From Caballeronia fortuita (GTDB taxonomy: Bacteria; Pseudomonadota; Gammaproteobacteria; Burkholderiales; Burkholderiaceae): a stretch of DNA of 64,000 nt. Positions 10,424 to 21,211 of the stretch are shown here, piece after piece. Where the stretch lies: the NCBI RefSeq assembly GCF_001544835.2, contig NZ_FCNX02000001.1:620001-684000 (forward strand), given 5' to 3'. The translations under genes were made by a program, and so were the position numbers. How positions within the stretch are numbered: the stretch's first letter is position 1; every line of letters starts with the position of its first letter. The notes under the pieces are model-generated. The model was not told where the DNA came from, did not search any database, and worked only from the letters and a program-made list of their open reading frames with translations.

Positions 10424-10963
10424 TCAGCCTCCGAGCGCCGCGGCGAGCAGTTCGTCGTAGCGATGCTGGGCGCGCAGGATCGCGTCGCAGACTTCGCGCA
10501 CCGCGCCGTGTCCGCCGCGCGCTTCCGCGACCCAGTGCACGCGCTGGATCACTTCGGGATGCGCGTTAGCGGGCGCGGCCGCGAAGCCGCAGCGGCGCAT
10601 CACCGCGAGATCGGGCCAGTCGTCGCCCATGTAGCCGCATTCGTCGGCCGCGATGCCGGTGGCCTCGAGCAGCTCGGCGAGCGCGACGGTCTTGTCGCCG
10701 ACGCCCTGATAGAGATGCGTGATGCCGAGTTCGCGCGCACGCGCCGCGACGATGCCCGATTGCCGCCCCGTGATGATCGCCGTCTGCACGCCGACGGACT
10801 GCAGCATCTTCACGCCGTGGCCGTCGAGCGAATTGAACGACTTCATCGCGTCGCCTTCGGCGGTGAAGTAGAGGCTGCCGTCGGTGAAGACGCCGTCGAC
10901 ATCGAACACCATCAGCTTGAGCCGGCTCGCGCGTTCGGCGGCGGTGAGAGGCTTCTGCGCCAT
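10424..10963 (-). CDS. kdsC: 3-deoxy-D-manno-octulosonate 8-phosphate phosphatase
   Basis: HAD-superfamily phosphatase that hydrolyses Kdo-8-phosphate to Kdo for the LPS core. The 179-residue protein has the DxD motif in VFDVDGVFTDGSL, with the conserved Thr and Lys motif regions later (AIITGRQSG) and the MGDDWPDLAVM aspartate motif. It is a cap-less C0 HAD enzyme, tetrameric in known homologues. Its start codon shares one base with the end of kdsD. Confidence 0.96.
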   Translation of the reverse strand: MAQKPLTAAERASRLKLMVFDVDGVFTDGSLYFTAEGDAMKSFNSLDGHGVKMLQSVGVQTAIITGRQSGIVAARARELGITHLYQGVGDKTVALAELLEATGIAADECGYMGDDWPDLAVMRRCGFAAAPANAHPEVIQRVHWVAEARGGHGAVREVCDAILRAQHRYDELLAAALGG

Positions 10964-11946
10964 CAGATTACCTTCTTGGAGAAGAGGTCGTGCATGTTCA
11001 GTGCGCCGATCAGCGTCGCATCGGCGTCCACGACCAGCATCTGATTGATGCGATGGCGCTCCATCAGTTCCACGGCTTCGACCGCGAGATGATCTGGCGC
11101 GATCGTGCGCGGATTGCGCGTCATGACATCGGCGAGTTTGAGCGCGCGGAAATCGCCGTCGCGCTGCAGGATGCGCCGCAGGTCGCCATCGGTGAAAATG
11201 CCGTGGACGTGACGATTTTCGTCGATGACCGCGGTCATGCCCATGCGCTTGTCGGTGATCTGGAAGAGCGCGTCCGACACGGTCGCATCGAGCGAAACGA
11301 CCGGCACTTCGTCGCCCACGCGCATCACGTCGCGCACGTAGGTCAGCAGGCGCCGCCCGAGCGCGCCGCCCGGATGCGAGCGCGCGAAGTCGTCAGGGCC
11401 AAAGCCGCGCGCGTCGAGCACGGCGACGGCAAGCGCATCGCCCAGCGCCATCGCGGCGGTGGTGCTCGCCGTGGGCGCGAGATTCATCGGGCATGCTTCC
11501 TTTTCGACGCGCGCGTTCAGGTGCATGTCGGCCAGTTGAGCGAGGCTCGATTCCGGCCGTCCCGTAATCGCGATCAGTTTTGCGCCGAGGCGCTTGATGA
11601 GCGGCAAAATGGCGACGAGTTCTTCGGTCTCGCCCGAGTTGGATAGCGCGATGAAGATGTCGTCGGCGGTGACCATGCCGAGGTCGCCGTGGCTCGCTTC
11701 GGCCGGGTGCACGAAGAACGCGGGCGTGCCGGTCGAGGCGAGTGTCGCGGCGAATTTGCGCGCAACATGCCCCGACTTGCCGATGCCGGACACGACCACG
11801 CGCCCGCGACAGCCAAGCAGCGTTTCGACCGCGTTGGCGAAGTTGTCGTCGAGGAGTTCTGCGAGCCCGCGAACAGCGTCGGCTTCAATCTGGAGTACGT
11901 TGCGAGCCAGCGCCAGTGCCCGGTCGCCATTGATTTTCGCTATCAT
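10963..11946 (-). CDS. kdsD: Arabinose-5-phosphate isomerase (KdsD/KpsF family)
   Basis: Converts ribulose-5-phosphate to arabinose-5-phosphate, the first step to Kdo. The 327-residue protein has an N-terminal SIS sugar-isomerase domain (VSGIGKSGHVARKFAATL, LSNSGETEEL) followed by two CBS domains in the last 120 residues (for example RHVHGIFTDGDLRRILQ). It is the first gene of the kdsDC-lptCAB block and diverges from the CPA2 antiporter gene across about 160 bp. Confidence 0.95.
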   Translation of the reverse strand: MIAKINGDRALALARNVLQIEADAVRGLAELLDDNFANAVETLLGCRGRVVVSGIGKSGHVARKFAATLASTGTPAFFVHPAEASHGDLGMVTADDIFIALSNSGETEELVAILPLIKRLGAKLIAITGRPESSLAQLADMHLNARVEKEACPMNLAPTASTTAAMALGDALAVAVLDARGFGPDDFARSHPGGALGRRLLTYVRDVMRVGDEVPVVSLDATVSDALFQITDKRMGMTAVIDENRHVHGIFTDGDLRRILQRDGDFRALKLADVMTRNPRTIAPDHLAVEAVELMERHRINQMLVVDADATLIGALNMHDLFSKKVI

Positions 11947-12105
11947 GCGCGGAGTATAGCAAAGGCGATTCCGCGCCGCCCCTTCGGGGGGCCGGCCTGC
12001 CGCCGTCTATCCGCCCCCGCAAGCCCTGTCGTCAGGGGCCTTTTAAGATGCCGGAGCGCCCCATGCACGCGCCTCGGAACACTGACGAACGAGGACGCTA
12101 GTCGG

Positions 12106-14103
12106 ATGTCGATTTCTCCGCTCGAAATGACGCTGTTGCTGCTGCTCTGCTCCGTGGCGGGCGTCGTCGTATTTCGCTATTTCAATCTGCCGCCGATGCT
12201 CGGCTATCTGACGGTCGGCATCATCGTGGGACCGCACGCAGCGGGTATCGCGCCTGATACTGACCGCGCGCAGCATCTCGCCGAATTCGGCGTCGTGTTC
12301 CTGATGTTTTCCATCGGCCTCGAATTCTCGCTTTCGAAGCTGCGTTCGATGCGGCGAATCGTTTTCGGACTCGGCGCGAGCCAGGTTGCGGCGACCATCG
12401 CGCTCGCGCTGATCTTCGGCTGGATTGCGAATTTCTGGACCGAAATGTCGTGGCAGGCGAGCTTCGCGCTCGGCGGCGCGATGTCGATGTCCTCGACCGC
12501 CATCGTCAGCAAGCTGCTCGCGGAACGGCTCGAACTCGAATCGGAGCATGGTCGCAATATCTTCGGCGTGCTGCTGTTTCAGGATCTGGCGGTCGTGCCG
12601 CTGCTCATCATCATCGCGGCGTTCGGCAACGGAAAATCGTCCGAACTGGCGATGTGGCTCGGCATCGCGGCGGTGAAGATCGTCGTCGCGTTGACGGTGC
12701 TGCTGTTCATCGGCCAGAAGTTCATGACGCGCTGGTTCGATCTCGTCGCGCGCCGCCGCTCGCAAGAGCTTTTCATGCTGAACCTGCTGCTGGTGACGCT
12801 CGGCGCGGCATTCATCACCGACAAATTCGGTCTGTCGCTCGCGCTCGGCGCGTTCATCGCGGGTATGTTGATCGCCGAAACCCCGTACCGGCATCAGGTG
12901 GAAGAGGACATCAAGCCTTTCCGCGACGTGCTGCTCGGCCTCTTCTTCGTGACGACCGGCATGCTGCTGAATCCACGCGTGATCTGGGAGCATCCGTTCC
13001 TCGTGCTCGGCTTCTTCGTCGTTCCGATTCTGCTCAAGGCCGTGATGATCACGGGCCTCGCGCGCGCGTTCGGCGCGACGCCGGGCGTCGCGATGCGTAC
13101 CGGTCTCGGTCTCGCGCAGGCGGGCGAGTTCGGTTTCGTGTTGCTGAACCTGATTCTGGATTCGCATCTTGTCGATTCGACGATCCTGCAAGCGATTCTT
13201 TCCGCGATGCTCCTTTCGATGCTCGCCGCGCCGTTCATCATCCAGAACGCGGACCGGATCGTGCTGCGGCTGTCGTCGACGGAATGGATGCTGCAATCGC
13301 TGCAAATGACGAAGATCGCGACGCAAAGCCTGAAGCAGAGCGGCCACGTCATCATCTGCGGTTACGGCCGCGCCGGGCAGAACCTCGCGCGCATGCTGGA
13401 GCAGGAAGGCATTTCCTACGTCGCGCTCGATCTGGACCCGGATCGCGTCGCGGCGGCGGCGGCGGCGGGCGAGTCGGTCGTGTTCGGCGATGCCGGGCGG
13501 CGCGAGTCTTTGCTCGCGGCGGGCCTGCATCGCGCGGCGACGGTCGCGATCACCTACGCGAACACGCCGTCAGCGATGCGCGTGCTGCACAACATCCACG
13601 AACTCGCGCCGACCTTGCCGGTGATCGTGCGCACCGTCGACGACGCCGATCTCGAAAAGCTCACCGCCGCGGGCGCGACGGAAGTGATTCCGGAGATCGT
13701 CGAGGGCAGCTTGATGCTCGCATCGCACACGCTCGTCCTGATGGGCGTGCCGATGCGCCGCGTCGTGCGGCGCGTCGAGGAAATGCGCGATGCGCGTTAC
13801 AGCTTGCTGCGCGGCTACTTCCACGGCGCCGACGACGTCGACGACGACGATGGCCACGAGCAGGTGCGGCTACAATCCGTACCCATCGACGCAAATTCCG
13901 AAGCCGTCGGGCATTCGCTCGACGATCTCGGGCTCGTCGGCAATGGTGTCGAGGTGACCGCGATCCGGCGCCACGGCATCCGGGGCGTTGCACCCGATCC
14001 CGAAACCAAGCTGCGCGCGAACGATATCGTCGTGCTGCGCGGCCTGCCCGAAGTGCTGGCGCAAGCCGAGGAACGGCTCTCGCGCAACCGCCGGGCGGCG
14101 TAG
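12106..14103 (+). CDS. CPA2-family monovalent cation:proton antiporter with TrkA domains
   Basis: A 665-residue inner-membrane antiporter of the KefB/YbaL type: about 12 hydrophobic segments in residues 1-390, then an Rossmann TrkA-N domain beginning [17 protein letters not shown], then a TrkA-C domain near the C-terminus ([16 protein letters not shown]). The start at 12106 follows a GGACG-containing leader; the frame is open upstream but antisense to kdsD. The acidic stretch [10 protein letters not shown] between the two Trk domains is unusual. Substrate (K+ or other cation) is not decidable by sequence. Annotators often name it kefB or ybaL. Confidence 0.88.
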   Translation: MSISPLEMTLLLLLCSVAGVVVFRYFNLPPMLGYLTVGIIVGPHAAGIAPDTDRAQHLAEFGVVFLMFSIGLEFSLSKLRSMRRIVFGLGASQVAATIALALIFGWIANFWTEMSWQASFALGGAMSMSSTAIVSKLLAERLELESEHGRNIFGVLLFQDLAVVPLLIIIAAFGNGKSSELAMWLGIAAVKIVVALTVLLFIGQKFMTRWFDLVARRRSQELFMLNLLLVTLGAAFITDKFGLSLALGAFIAGMLIAETPYRHQVEEDIKPFRDVLLGLFFVTTGMLLNPRVIWEHPFLVLGFFVVPILLKAVMITGLARAFGATPGVAMRTGLGLAQAGEFGFVLLNLILDSHLVDSTILQAILSAMLLSMLAAPFIIQNADRIVLRLSSTEWMLQSLQMTKIATQSLKQSGHVIICGYGRAGQNLARMLEQEGISYVALDLDPDRVAAAAAAGESVVFGDAGRRESLLAAGLHRAATVAITYANTPSAMRVLHNIHELAPTLPVIVRTVDDADLEKLTAAGATEVIPEIVEGSLMLASHTLVLMGVPMRRVVRRVEEMRDARYSLLRGYFHGADDVDDDDGHEQVRLQSVPIDANSEAVGHSLDDLGLVGNGVEVTAIRRHGIRGVAPDPETKLRANDIVVLRGLPEVLAQAEERLSRNRRAA

Positions 14104-14164
14104 TTTCTCTCTCTTTATCACCAAGGCGAACGCGCGGCCACACGGCGCGGACTCCGGAGAAGTC

Positions 14165-14731
14165 ATGTCCATTACCCCATCGCACGCCGAGCTCGACGCC
14201 GCGCGTTTCATCAAGGAGCGCGTGCGCACCGTCGAAAACTGGCCGCAGCCCGGCGTGCAATTTCGCGATATCACGACGATCCTGCAGGACCGCCGTGCGT
14301 TGCGCATGCTGATCGACCTGTTCGTGCAACGCTATATCGACGAGAACGTGAATGTGATCGCCGGCATGGACGCGCGCGGCTTCATCATCGGGCCGATTCT
14401 CGCGTACGAACTGAGCTTGGGCTTCGTGCCGATCCGCAAGAAGGGCAAGCTGCCGTACAAGACGCTCGAACAGTCGTATGAGCTGGAATACGGCCGCGCG
14501 ACCGTCGAGATTCACGAGGATGCGTGCAAGCCCGGCGATCGCGTGGTGATCGTCGACGATCTCGTTGCGACCGGCGGCACGATGATGGCCGGCAAGATCC
14601 TGATCGAGCGGCTCGGCGCGGAAGTGGTCGAGGCTGCGGCGATCATCGATCTGCCCGATCTCGGCGGCTCGAAGCTCCTGCGCGAGAACGGCGTGCCGCT
14701 CTATACCGTGTGCGAATTCTCGGGACATTGA
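14165..14731 (+). CDS. apt: Adenine phosphoribosyltransferase
   Basis: Salvages adenine to AMP using PRPP. The 188-residue protein has [13 protein letters not shown] near the start and the PRPP-binding loop [17 protein letters not shown]. An ATG at 14165 preceded by a GGAG (GGACTCCGGAGAAGTC) sets the start; upstream codons in the open frame belong to the shadow of the antiporter. The next gene starts 1 bp after the stop. Confidence 0.96.
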   Translation: MSITPSHAELDAARFIKERVRTVENWPQPGVQFRDITTILQDRRALRMLIDLFVQRYIDENVNVIAGMDARGFIIGPILAYELSLGFVPIRKKGKLPYKTLEQSYELEYGRATVEIHEDACKPGDRVVIVDDLVATGGTMMAGKILIERLGAEVVEAAAIIDLPDLGGSKLLRENGVPLYTVCEFSGH

Positions 14732-14732
14732 C

Positions 14733-15347
14733 ATGCCCAATGCTTTGCTCTTTCTCGCCGCGTCGGTTGCGATCACCGTCGCGCCCGGCCCCGACAATCT
14801 TCAGGTGCTCGCGCGCGGCATTTCGCAGGGACGGCTCGCGGGCGTCGTCGCGGCGTTCGGCTTCGCGTTCGGCGTGATCTTTCATACGACCCTTGCCGCG
14901 CTCGGCGTCGCGGCGCTGCTGCGTTCTTCGCCGATGGCGTTTCAGGCGGTGAAGCTCGCGGGCGCGGCGTATCTCGTGTGGATCGGCATCAAGGCGTTGC
15001 GCAGTCACGGCCTCGCAAGCGCGCACGCGCGTCCGAGCCAGCCGCTTACGACCGTGTTCCGTCAGAGCGTGATCGGCAACATGCTGAATCCGAAGGTGAC
15101 GCTGTTCTTCATCGTGTTCCTGCCGCAGTTCGTCGATCCGCACGGCGCGCAAAGCGTCATGCTGCAGATGTTCGAACTTGGCGGGTTGTTCATGCTGCAA
15201 ACGATCGTCGTGTTCTCGCTTTTCGGCATCGGTGCGGGAATGATCGGCGCGTGGCTGAAGCGCCGTCCGCGCGTCGGCATGTGGCTCGACCGGCTCGCGG
15301 GCGTGACGTTCATCGCGCTCGGCATCCGCGTCGCGCTGCGCGACTAA
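14733..15347 (+). CDS. LysE/RhtB family amino-acid exporter
   Basis: A 204-residue polytopic membrane protein with about six hydrophobic segments and the family's N-terminal signature AITVAPGPDNLQVLARGISQG, followed by GNMLNPKVTLFFIVFLPQF. Members export lysine, threonine, homoserine or similar small metabolites; the substrate here is not evident. It starts immediately after apt and ends 4 bp before the Nudix gene, so the three are probably cotranscribed. Confidence 0.9.
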   Translation: MPNALLFLAASVAITVAPGPDNLQVLARGISQGRLAGVVAAFGFAFGVIFHTTLAALGVAALLRSSPMAFQAVKLAGAAYLVWIGIKALRSHGLASAHARPSQPLTTVFRQSVIGNMLNPKVTLFFIVFLPQFVDPHGAQSVMLQMFELGGLFMLQTIVVFSLFGIGAGMIGAWLKRRPRVGMWLDRLAGVTFIALGIRVALRD

Positions 15348-15351
15348 CGTC

Positions 15352-16188
15352 ATGACGCTGCCCGCCATCGTTGCCGCGCGCCGCTTCGACGCCGCCGCGC
15401 ACGTGCCATTCTTCATCGGCGATGAACGCGTCGGCTGGATTCGCGCGTTCGACGTCGACGCGCTGCGCCGCTGGCCTTCCATCTTCTCCATCGACGACGT
15501 CGTGCGCTTGCAGGCGGACAGCGTGAAAGCGCGCACCGAGGCTTTGCAGGAAGTCATCGGCGCGCTCTTCGCCGAAGGCAAAATCCCCGGCTGGCGCGAC
15601 GAAACCTACGCGATACGCAACGACTTCGACGCGCCGCCGCTTGCGTTCATCGAGCGTGCGGCATCGCGCTTCTTCGGCACGATGACCTACGCGGTGCATT
15701 TGAACGGCATCGTAAAATATCGGGATAAGGCGCCGCAATTGTGGATCGCGCGCCGCAGCGACACGAAGGCGACCGATCCCGGCATGCTCGATAACGTCGT
15801 GGCGGGCGGCATCGGCTCGGGTTTCGAACTCATGCCGACGCTCGTGAAGGAATGCTGGGAAGAGGCGGGCATGAGCGCCGAACTCGCTTCCACCGCGACG
15901 CCCGGCCGCACGTTTCATGTGCTTCAGTCGCTTCCGGAAGGCACGCAGGCCGAGCAGATCTTCGTCTACGACGTTTCCCTGCCGCCCGATTTCACGCCAC
16001 GCAATCAGGATGGCGAAGTCGGCGAGCATCGCCTCGCGCGTATGGAAGACGTCGCGCGCTGGATCGAAGAGGGCGCGCTCACCGTCGACGCCAGTCTCGC
16101 CACGCTCGATTGCATGCTGCGCCATCGGTGGATCGACGAAGACGCGTGCGAAGGCATCGGCGTGCTGTTCGATCCGCCGCAAATTTAA
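15352..16188 (+). CDS. Nudix hydrolase with N-terminal DUF4743 domain
   Basis: A 278-residue protein with an N-terminal DUF4743-like half (about 1-115) and a C-terminal Nudix fold. The Nudix box lies at about residues 152-174 (GGIGSGFE ... KECWEEAGM); the first Glu is shifted by one position against the consensus and Lys replaces the usual Arg, as in the related plant and fungal TPP-type Nudix proteins. Substrate is unknown. It is packed between the exporter gene and purU. Confidence 0.85.
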   Translation: MTLPAIVAARRFDAAAHVPFFIGDERVGWIRAFDVDALRRWPSIFSIDDVVRLQADSVKARTEALQEVIGALFAEGKIPGWRDETYAIRNDFDAPPLAFIERAASRFFGTMTYAVHLNGIVKYRDKAPQLWIARRSDTKATDPGMLDNVVAGGIGSGFELMPTLVKECWEEAGMSAELASTATPGRTFHVLQSLPEGTQAEQIFVYDVSLPPDFTPRNQDGEVGEHRLARMEDVARWIEEGALTVDASLATLDCMLRHRWIDEDACEGIGVLFDPPQI

Positions 16189-16210
16189 AAGAACCGAACG
16201 AGGAAAGGTC

Positions 16211-17080
16211 ATGTCGACCGAACATAGTTTCTATCTGAAGTTGTCGTGTCCGGACCGGCCGGGAATCGTGCATGCCGTGTCGGGCTTTCTGTTCAACCTC
16301 GGCGCGAACATCCTCGACTCCGCGCAGTTCGGCGACAGCCGCACCGGCGAATTCTTCATGCGCGTGCATTTTCAGCAGGTCGGCGGCGATCCCGGCCTCG
16401 ACGCGCTGCGCAAGACTTTTTCCGATCTCGCCGACGAGTTCGGCATGCGCTGGGAGTTGCACGATGCATCGGTGAAGCCGCGCGTCGTCATCATGGTGTC
16501 GAAGATCGGGCATTGCCTGAACGATCTCTTGTTCCGCTATCGCACCGGGCAATTGCAGATCGAGATTCCGGCGATCATCTCGAATCATAAGGATTTTTAT
16601 CAGCTCGCGGCGAGCTACGACATTCCGTTTCATCATCTGCCGCTGCTCAACGCGACGTCCGAAGCGAAGGCCGCTCAGGAAGCGCGCGTGATGGAAATCG
16701 TCGATCAGCACGAGACCGATCTCGTCGTGCTTGCGCGTTACATGCAGATTCTGTCGCCGGATTTGTGCGCGAAGCTGTCAGGCCGCGCGATCAATATTCA
16801 TCACTCGTTTCTGCCGAGCTTCAAGGGCGCGAAGCCGTACTATCAGGCGTTCGACCGCGGCGTGAAACTGATCGGCGCGACTGCGCATTATGTGACCTCC
16901 GATCTCGACGAAGGCCCGATCATCGAGCAGGAAGTGGAACGCGTCGATCACAACATGACGCCGGATCAACTGACGGCGATCGGCCGCGACGTGGAATGCG
17001 TGACGCTCGCGCGCGCGGTGAAGTGGCACGCGGAGCATCGCATTCTGCTAAATGGCCACAAGACGGTGGTGTTCCGCTAA
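16211..17080 (+). CDS. purU: Formyltetrahydrofolate deformylase
   Basis: Hydrolyses 10-formyl-THF to formate and THF, balancing one-carbon pools. The 289-residue protein has an N-terminal ACT domain (SCPDRPGIVHAVSGFLFNLG) and a C-terminal formyltransferase-like domain with the catalytic region INIHHSFLPSFKGAKPY and the downstream VTSDLDEGPII aspartate. A GAGGAAAG ribosome-binding site precedes the ATG at 16211. A terminator follows within 25 bp of the stop. Confidence 0.96.
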   Translation: MSTEHSFYLKLSCPDRPGIVHAVSGFLFNLGANILDSAQFGDSRTGEFFMRVHFQQVGGDPGLDALRKTFSDLADEFGMRWELHDASVKPRVVIMVSKIGHCLNDLLFRYRTGQLQIEIPAIISNHKDFYQLAASYDIPFHHLPLLNATSEAKAAQEARVMEIVDQHETDLVVLARYMQILSPDLCAKLSGRAINIHHSFLPSFKGAKPYYQAFDRGVKLIGATAHYVTSDLDEGPIIEQEVERVDHNMTPDQLTAIGRDVECVTLARAVKWHAEHRILLNGHKTVVFR

Positions 17081-17100
17081 ATCGCGAATTCCGGACGACA

Positions 17101-17134
17101 AAGCCCGCCGATTCGATTTCAGGCGGGCTTTTTT
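17101..17134 (+). terminator. Intrinsic terminator after purU
   Basis: AAGCCCGCC, a 12-base loop and GGCGGGCTT are followed by a T-run. It closes the apt-purU unit, and because the stem is preceded by A residues it may also act for the convergent permease gene that ends at 17139. Confidence 0.85.
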
Positions 17135-17138
17135 ACGC

Positions 17139-18230
17139 TCAGACGAGCCGCAGATAAATCAGCTCGCGCTTGATATACCCGTAGAAAATCGGCGCGGCGA
17201 TGACGCCCGGAATACCGAACGCGGCTTCCATCGCGAGCATCGCAAGAAGTAATTCCCACGCGCGCGCCTCGATTTGTCCGCCGATGATACGCGCGTTCAG
17301 GAAATATTCGAGCTTGTGAATCAGGATGAGAAACGCGAGCGACGCGACCGCCGTGCCGAACGAGACCGACAGCGAAATCCCGACGATGATCGTGTTCGAG
17401 ATGAGATTGCCGATCACCGGCATCAATCCGACGATGAACGTGACGAGCACGAGCGTCTTGGAAAGCGGCAGCCGTTCGTGAAAGATCGGCAGCGCGACAA
17501 GCAGGTAGAGCGCGGTGAACACGGCGTTGATCGCGGAAATCTTGATCTGCGCGAACACGATGCGGCGGAAGGCATCGGAAAAACGCGACACGCGCGCGAC
17601 GAGCGCCGTCGATAGCGGCAGCCGGTGATGCGACGCCCGCGGCGCGCTCACCGCGATGATCGCGCCGACGATCATCCCGATCACGATATGCCCGAAGCCG
17701 CGCGCCATTTCCTTGCCGCCTTGCTGAAGCATTTCGGCGTGCCTGTGCATCAGCTCGGTGGCTTTGTCCTTCATCTGCACGGTGTCCACGGGCAGATAAT
17801 TCGCGATCCAGTCGGGCACGGACAGCCGCGCGCTCGACGTGATGCTCATCAACTGATCGAGCAGTTTTTGCACGCTCGGGAAATCACGCTCGATATGTTC
17901 GATGGTGGCGATGGTCGCGCCGGTCAGACCGCCGACGATGATTGCCGAAATCAACCCGACCGCGATCAGCCGCGCGCCCCGGCTGACCACGTGCCGTTCG
18001 ATCACGGGCGCGATCATGTGCGTGAGCTGAAACACGAGCATGCCGGCGAGCAGCCCGCCGAGCAGTTGCAGCCTGAGCGTGAGATACAGCGCGAGCAACG
18101 CGAGGATATAGCTGCCGATCTCCACCGCCGACAGTTTCGGCAAACTCATGTCGCTCGTCAGCCTGACGTGGCGCGTGGGCAGGTCCCGTACACGCCCCTC
18201 CTCGTTGGCCGCTTCATTGCGCTTCGCCAT
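17139..18230 (-). CDS. AI-2E family transporter (PerM/YhhT-like permease)
   Basis: A 363-residue polytopic membrane protein of the AI-2E transporter family (PF01594 type) with about eight hydrophobic segments, among them IGSYILALLALYLTLRLQLL and VTFIVGLMPVIGNLISNTII. Despite the family name, only some members export autoinducer-2; others are sodium/proton antiporters, so no substrate is claimed. The ATG at 18230 has an AGGGA upstream; a second in-frame ATG at 18149 (MSLPKLS) is possible. Confidence 0.85.
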   Translation of the reverse strand: MAKRNEAANEEGRVRDLPTRHVRLTSDMSLPKLSAVEIGSYILALLALYLTLRLQLLGGLLAGMLVFQLTHMIAPVIERHVVSRGARLIAVGLISAIIVGGLTGATIATIEHIERDFPSVQKLLDQLMSITSSARLSVPDWIANYLPVDTVQMKDKATELMHRHAEMLQQGGKEMARGFGHIVIGMIVGAIIAVSAPRASHHRLPLSTALVARVSRFSDAFRRIVFAQIKISAINAVFTALYLLVALPIFHERLPLSKTLVLVTFIVGLMPVIGNLISNTIIVGISLSVSFGTAVASLAFLILIHKLEYFLNARIIGGQIEARAWELLLAMLAMEAAFGIPGVIAAPIFYGYIKRELIYLRLV

Positions 18231-18337
18231 GACTGCGTTCCCTTTTCTGCTGCGTACGACGATTATTCGTGCCGCGGCGCGCGCGGTGCATTCCGTTGCT
18301 CCGGCTGGCGCCCCCGCGAGCCAGACCGGCGCGCGAA

Positions 18338-21211
18338 TCAGGCCGCCGACTTAGCCCGTTGCAACAAGGGTGCCAGATATCTGCCGGTGAAACTCGCTTT
18401 CGATTTCGCCACCTGTTCCGGCGTCCCCTGGGCGATGATCTGCCCGCCGCCCGCGCCGCCTTCCGGACCGAGATCGATGACCCAGTCAGCGGTTTTGATT
18501 ACGTCGAGATTATGCTCGATGATTACGACAGTATTACCCTGATCGCGCAATCGATGAATCACTTCAAGCAAAAGCGCGATGTCGTGGAAGTGCAATCCGG
18601 TCGTCGGCTCGTCGAGGATATACAGCGTCCGACCCGTATCGCGCTTGCTCAGTTCCAGCGAAAGCTTGACGCGCTGGGCTTCGCCGCCCGATAGCGTCGT
18701 CGCGGACTGGCCGAGCCGGATGTAACCGAGACCGACGTCGAGCAGCGTTTTCAGCTTGCGCGCGACCACCGGCACCGCCTTGAAGAACTCGTGCGCCGCC
18801 TCGACCGTCAGGTCCAGCACTTCGCTGATGTTCTTGCCCTTGTACTGAACTTCGAGCGTCTCGCGGTTGTACCGCTTGCCGTGGCAGACGTCGCAGGGCA
18901 CGTAGACATCGGGCAGAAAATGCATTTCCACCTTCAAAACGCCGTCGCCCTGACAGGCTTCGCAGCGGCCGCCCTTCACGTTGAACGAAAAGCGCCCCGG
19001 ATCGTAGCCGCGCTCCTTTGCCGCCGGCACGCCCGCGAACAGTTCGCGGATGGGCGTGAACAGTCCGGTGTAAGTGGCAGGATTGCTGCGCGGCGTGCGG
19101 CCGATCGGCGATTGATCGACGGCAATTACTTTGTCGAAGTGTTCGAGACCTTCGATCGACTCGTAAGGCGCGGGCTCCGTCGCCGAACCGTACAGATGCT
19201 GGGCGACGGCGTGCTGTAGCGTGTCGTTGATGAGCGTCGACTTGCCCGAGCCGGACACGCCGGTTACGCAAGTCAAAAGCCCGACGGGCAAATCCAGCGT
19301 CACGCGCTTCAAATTGTTGCCGTGCGCCTCGACGATGCGCAACATGCGCTCGTCGGGCGAAGTGCGCTCGGCGGGATAGCTGATCGTGCGCTTGCCCGAC
19401 AGATACTGCCCCGTGATCGAATTCGCGTCCTTCTGCACCTGAACCGGCGTTCCTTGCGCGACGATCACGCCGCCGTGCTCGCCCGCGCCCGGCCCCATGT
19501 CGACGACGTAATCCGCCATGCGGATCATGTCCTCGTCGTGCTCGACGACGATCACCGAATTACCGATGTCGCGCAGATGCTTGAGCGTGTCGATGAGCCG
19601 GTCGTTATCGCGCTGATGCAGACCGATGGACGGCTCGTCGAGCACGTACATCACGCCGGTCAGCCCCGAGCCGATCTGCGACGCGAGCCGGATGCGCTGC
19701 GCCTCGCCGCCGGAAAGCGTCTCCGCGCTGCGTTCCAGCGACAGATAATCCAGCCCGACGTTGTTCAGAAACGAGAGCCGCGCGACGATTTCCTTGATGA
19801 CCTTGTCGGCGATTTCGCCCTTCGCACCTTCCAGGCGCAGCGTCTGAAAGTAGCCGAGCGCGTCGCGCAGCGGCCATCCGCTGATTTCATAGATGCCGCG
19901 CGCCTGATCTTCCGCGCCGACCTTCACGAAGCGCGCCTCGCGCCGCAGACGCGTGCCTTCGCACGCCGGGCACGGCTGATTGTTCTGGTATTTCGCGAGC
20001 TCTTCGCGCACGGCGGCGGAATCCGTCTCGCGGTAGCGCCGCTCCAGATTCGGGATGATGCCTTCGAACGCATGCTCTCGCACCGACGCGCGCCCGCGCT
20101 CGTTGATGTACGAGAACGGGATCGCCTGCTTGCCGGAGCCGTTCAGCAGGATCTTGCGCACTTTCTCGGGCAGGTCCTCGAACGGGACGTCGATTTCGAA
20201 CTCGTAGAACGCCGCGAGACTTTGCAGCATCTGGAAATAGAACTGGTTGCGCCGGTCCCAGCCCTTCACCGCGCCCGCCGCGAGCGACAGCGACGGATGC
20301 GCGACCACGCGCTTCGGATCGAAGAACGTGATCTGGCCGAGGCCGTCGCACTCGGGGCACGCGCCCATCGGATTATTGAACGAGAAAAGGCGCGGCTCGA
20401 GTTCCGGCAGCGAGTACGAGCAGATCGGGCAGGCGAACTTCGAGCTGAAGAGTTTTTCCTTCTCGGTGTCCATTTCGAGCGCGATCGCGCGGCCATCGGC
20501 GAGACGCAGCGCGGTTTCGAACGATTCGGCGAGGCGCTGCTTCATGTCCGGACGCACTTTGAGGCGGTCGATCACGACATCGATCGTGTGCTTGTCGTTC
20601 TTCTTGAGCTTCGGCAGCGAATCGACTTCGTAGATTTTCGCGACGCCTTCGTTAGCCGTGCCGCCGCCCGAACGAATGCGGAAACGGATGAAACCCTGCG
20701 CCTGCATTTCCTCGAACAGTTCGACGTGCTCGCCCTTGCGATCCGCGACGACCGGCGCGAGGATCATCAGCTTCGTTTCCTCGGGCAGCGCGAGCGCGGC
20801 GTCGACCATTTGCGAGACGCTTTGCGCCTCCAGCGGAATCAGATGATCCGGGCAATACGGCGTGCCGACGCGCGCATACAGAAGCCGCAAATAATCGTGA
20901 ATTTCGGTGACGGTGCCGACCGTCGAGCGCGGATTGTGCGACGTCGCTTTCTGCTCGATGGAAATGGCCGGCGACAATCCTTCTATCAGATCGACGTCCG
21001 GTTTTTCCATCAACTGCAAAAATTGCCGCGCATACGCCGAGAGGCTTTCGACGTAACGGCGCTGACCTTCCGCATACAGCGTGTCGAACGCGAGCGACGA
21101 CTTGCCCGACCCGGACAGGCCCGTGATCACGATCAGCTTATGGCGCGGCAAGTCGAGATTGACGTTCTTCAGATTGTGGGTGCGAGCCCCACGAATGCGA
21201 ATTTCTTCCAC
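18338..21211 (-). CDS. uvrA: Excinuclease ABC subunit A
   Basis: Damage-recognition ATPase of nucleotide excision repair. The 957-residue protein starts at a GTG (21211) giving [17 protein letters not shown], the family N-terminus; the longer open frame upstream has no UvrA homology. It carries two ABC ATPase units: Walker [16 protein letters not shown] and [13 protein letters not shown], with two LSGGEAQR signatures. Zinc-finger cysteines appear in [17 protein letters not shown] and in [17 protein letters not shown]. It is divergent from an MFS gene and close to ssb, the usual Burkholderiales arrangement. Confidence 0.97.
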   Translation of the reverse strand: MEEIRIRGARTHNLKNVNLDLPRHKLIVITGLSGSGKSSLAFDTLYAEGQRRYVESLSAYARQFLQLMEKPDVDLIEGLSPAISIEQKATSHNPRSTVGTVTEIHDYLRLLYARVGTPYCPDHLIPLEAQSVSQMVDAALALPEETKLMILAPVVADRKGEHVELFEEMQAQGFIRFRIRSGGGTANEGVAKIYEVDSLPKLKKNDKHTIDVVIDRLKVRPDMKQRLAESFETALRLADGRAIALEMDTEKEKLFSSKFACPICSYSLPELEPRLFSFNNPMGACPECDGLGQITFFDPKRVVAHPSLSLAAGAVKGWDRRNQFYFQMLQSLAAFYEFEIDVPFEDLPEKVRKILLNGSGKQAIPFSYINERGRASVREHAFEGIIPNLERRYRETDSAAVREELAKYQNNQPCPACEGTRLRREARFVKVGAEDQARGIYEISGWPLRDALGYFQTLRLEGAKGEIADKVIKEIVARLSFLNNVGLDYLSLERSAETLSGGEAQRIRLASQIGSGLTGVMYVLDEPSIGLHQRDNDRLIDTLKHLRDIGNSVIVVEHDEDMIRMADYVVDMGPGAGEHGGVIVAQGTPVQVQKDANSITGQYLSGKRTISYPAERTSPDERMLRIVEAHGNNLKRVTLDLPVGLLTCVTGVSGSGKSTLINDTLQHAVAQHLYGSATEPAPYESIEGLEHFDKVIAVDQSPIGRTPRSNPATYTGLFTPIRELFAGVPAAKERGYDPGRFSFNVKGGRCEACQGDGVLKVEMHFLPDVYVPCDVCHGKRYNRETLEVQYKGKNISEVLDLTVEAAHEFFKAVPVVARKLKTLLDVGLGYIRLGQSATTLSGGEAQRVKLSLELSKRDTGRTLYILDEPTTGLHFHDIALLLEVIHRLRDQGNTVVIIEHNLDVIKTADWVIDLGPEGGAGGGQIIAQGTPEQVAKSKASFTGRYLAPLLQRAKSAA

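Noticed and set aside
13448..13470. A GCG trinucleotide run in the antiporter gene
   Set aside because: It encodes a short alanine stretch in a normal Rossmann loop region and the frame is intact, so it is only a minor slippage-prone microsatellite.
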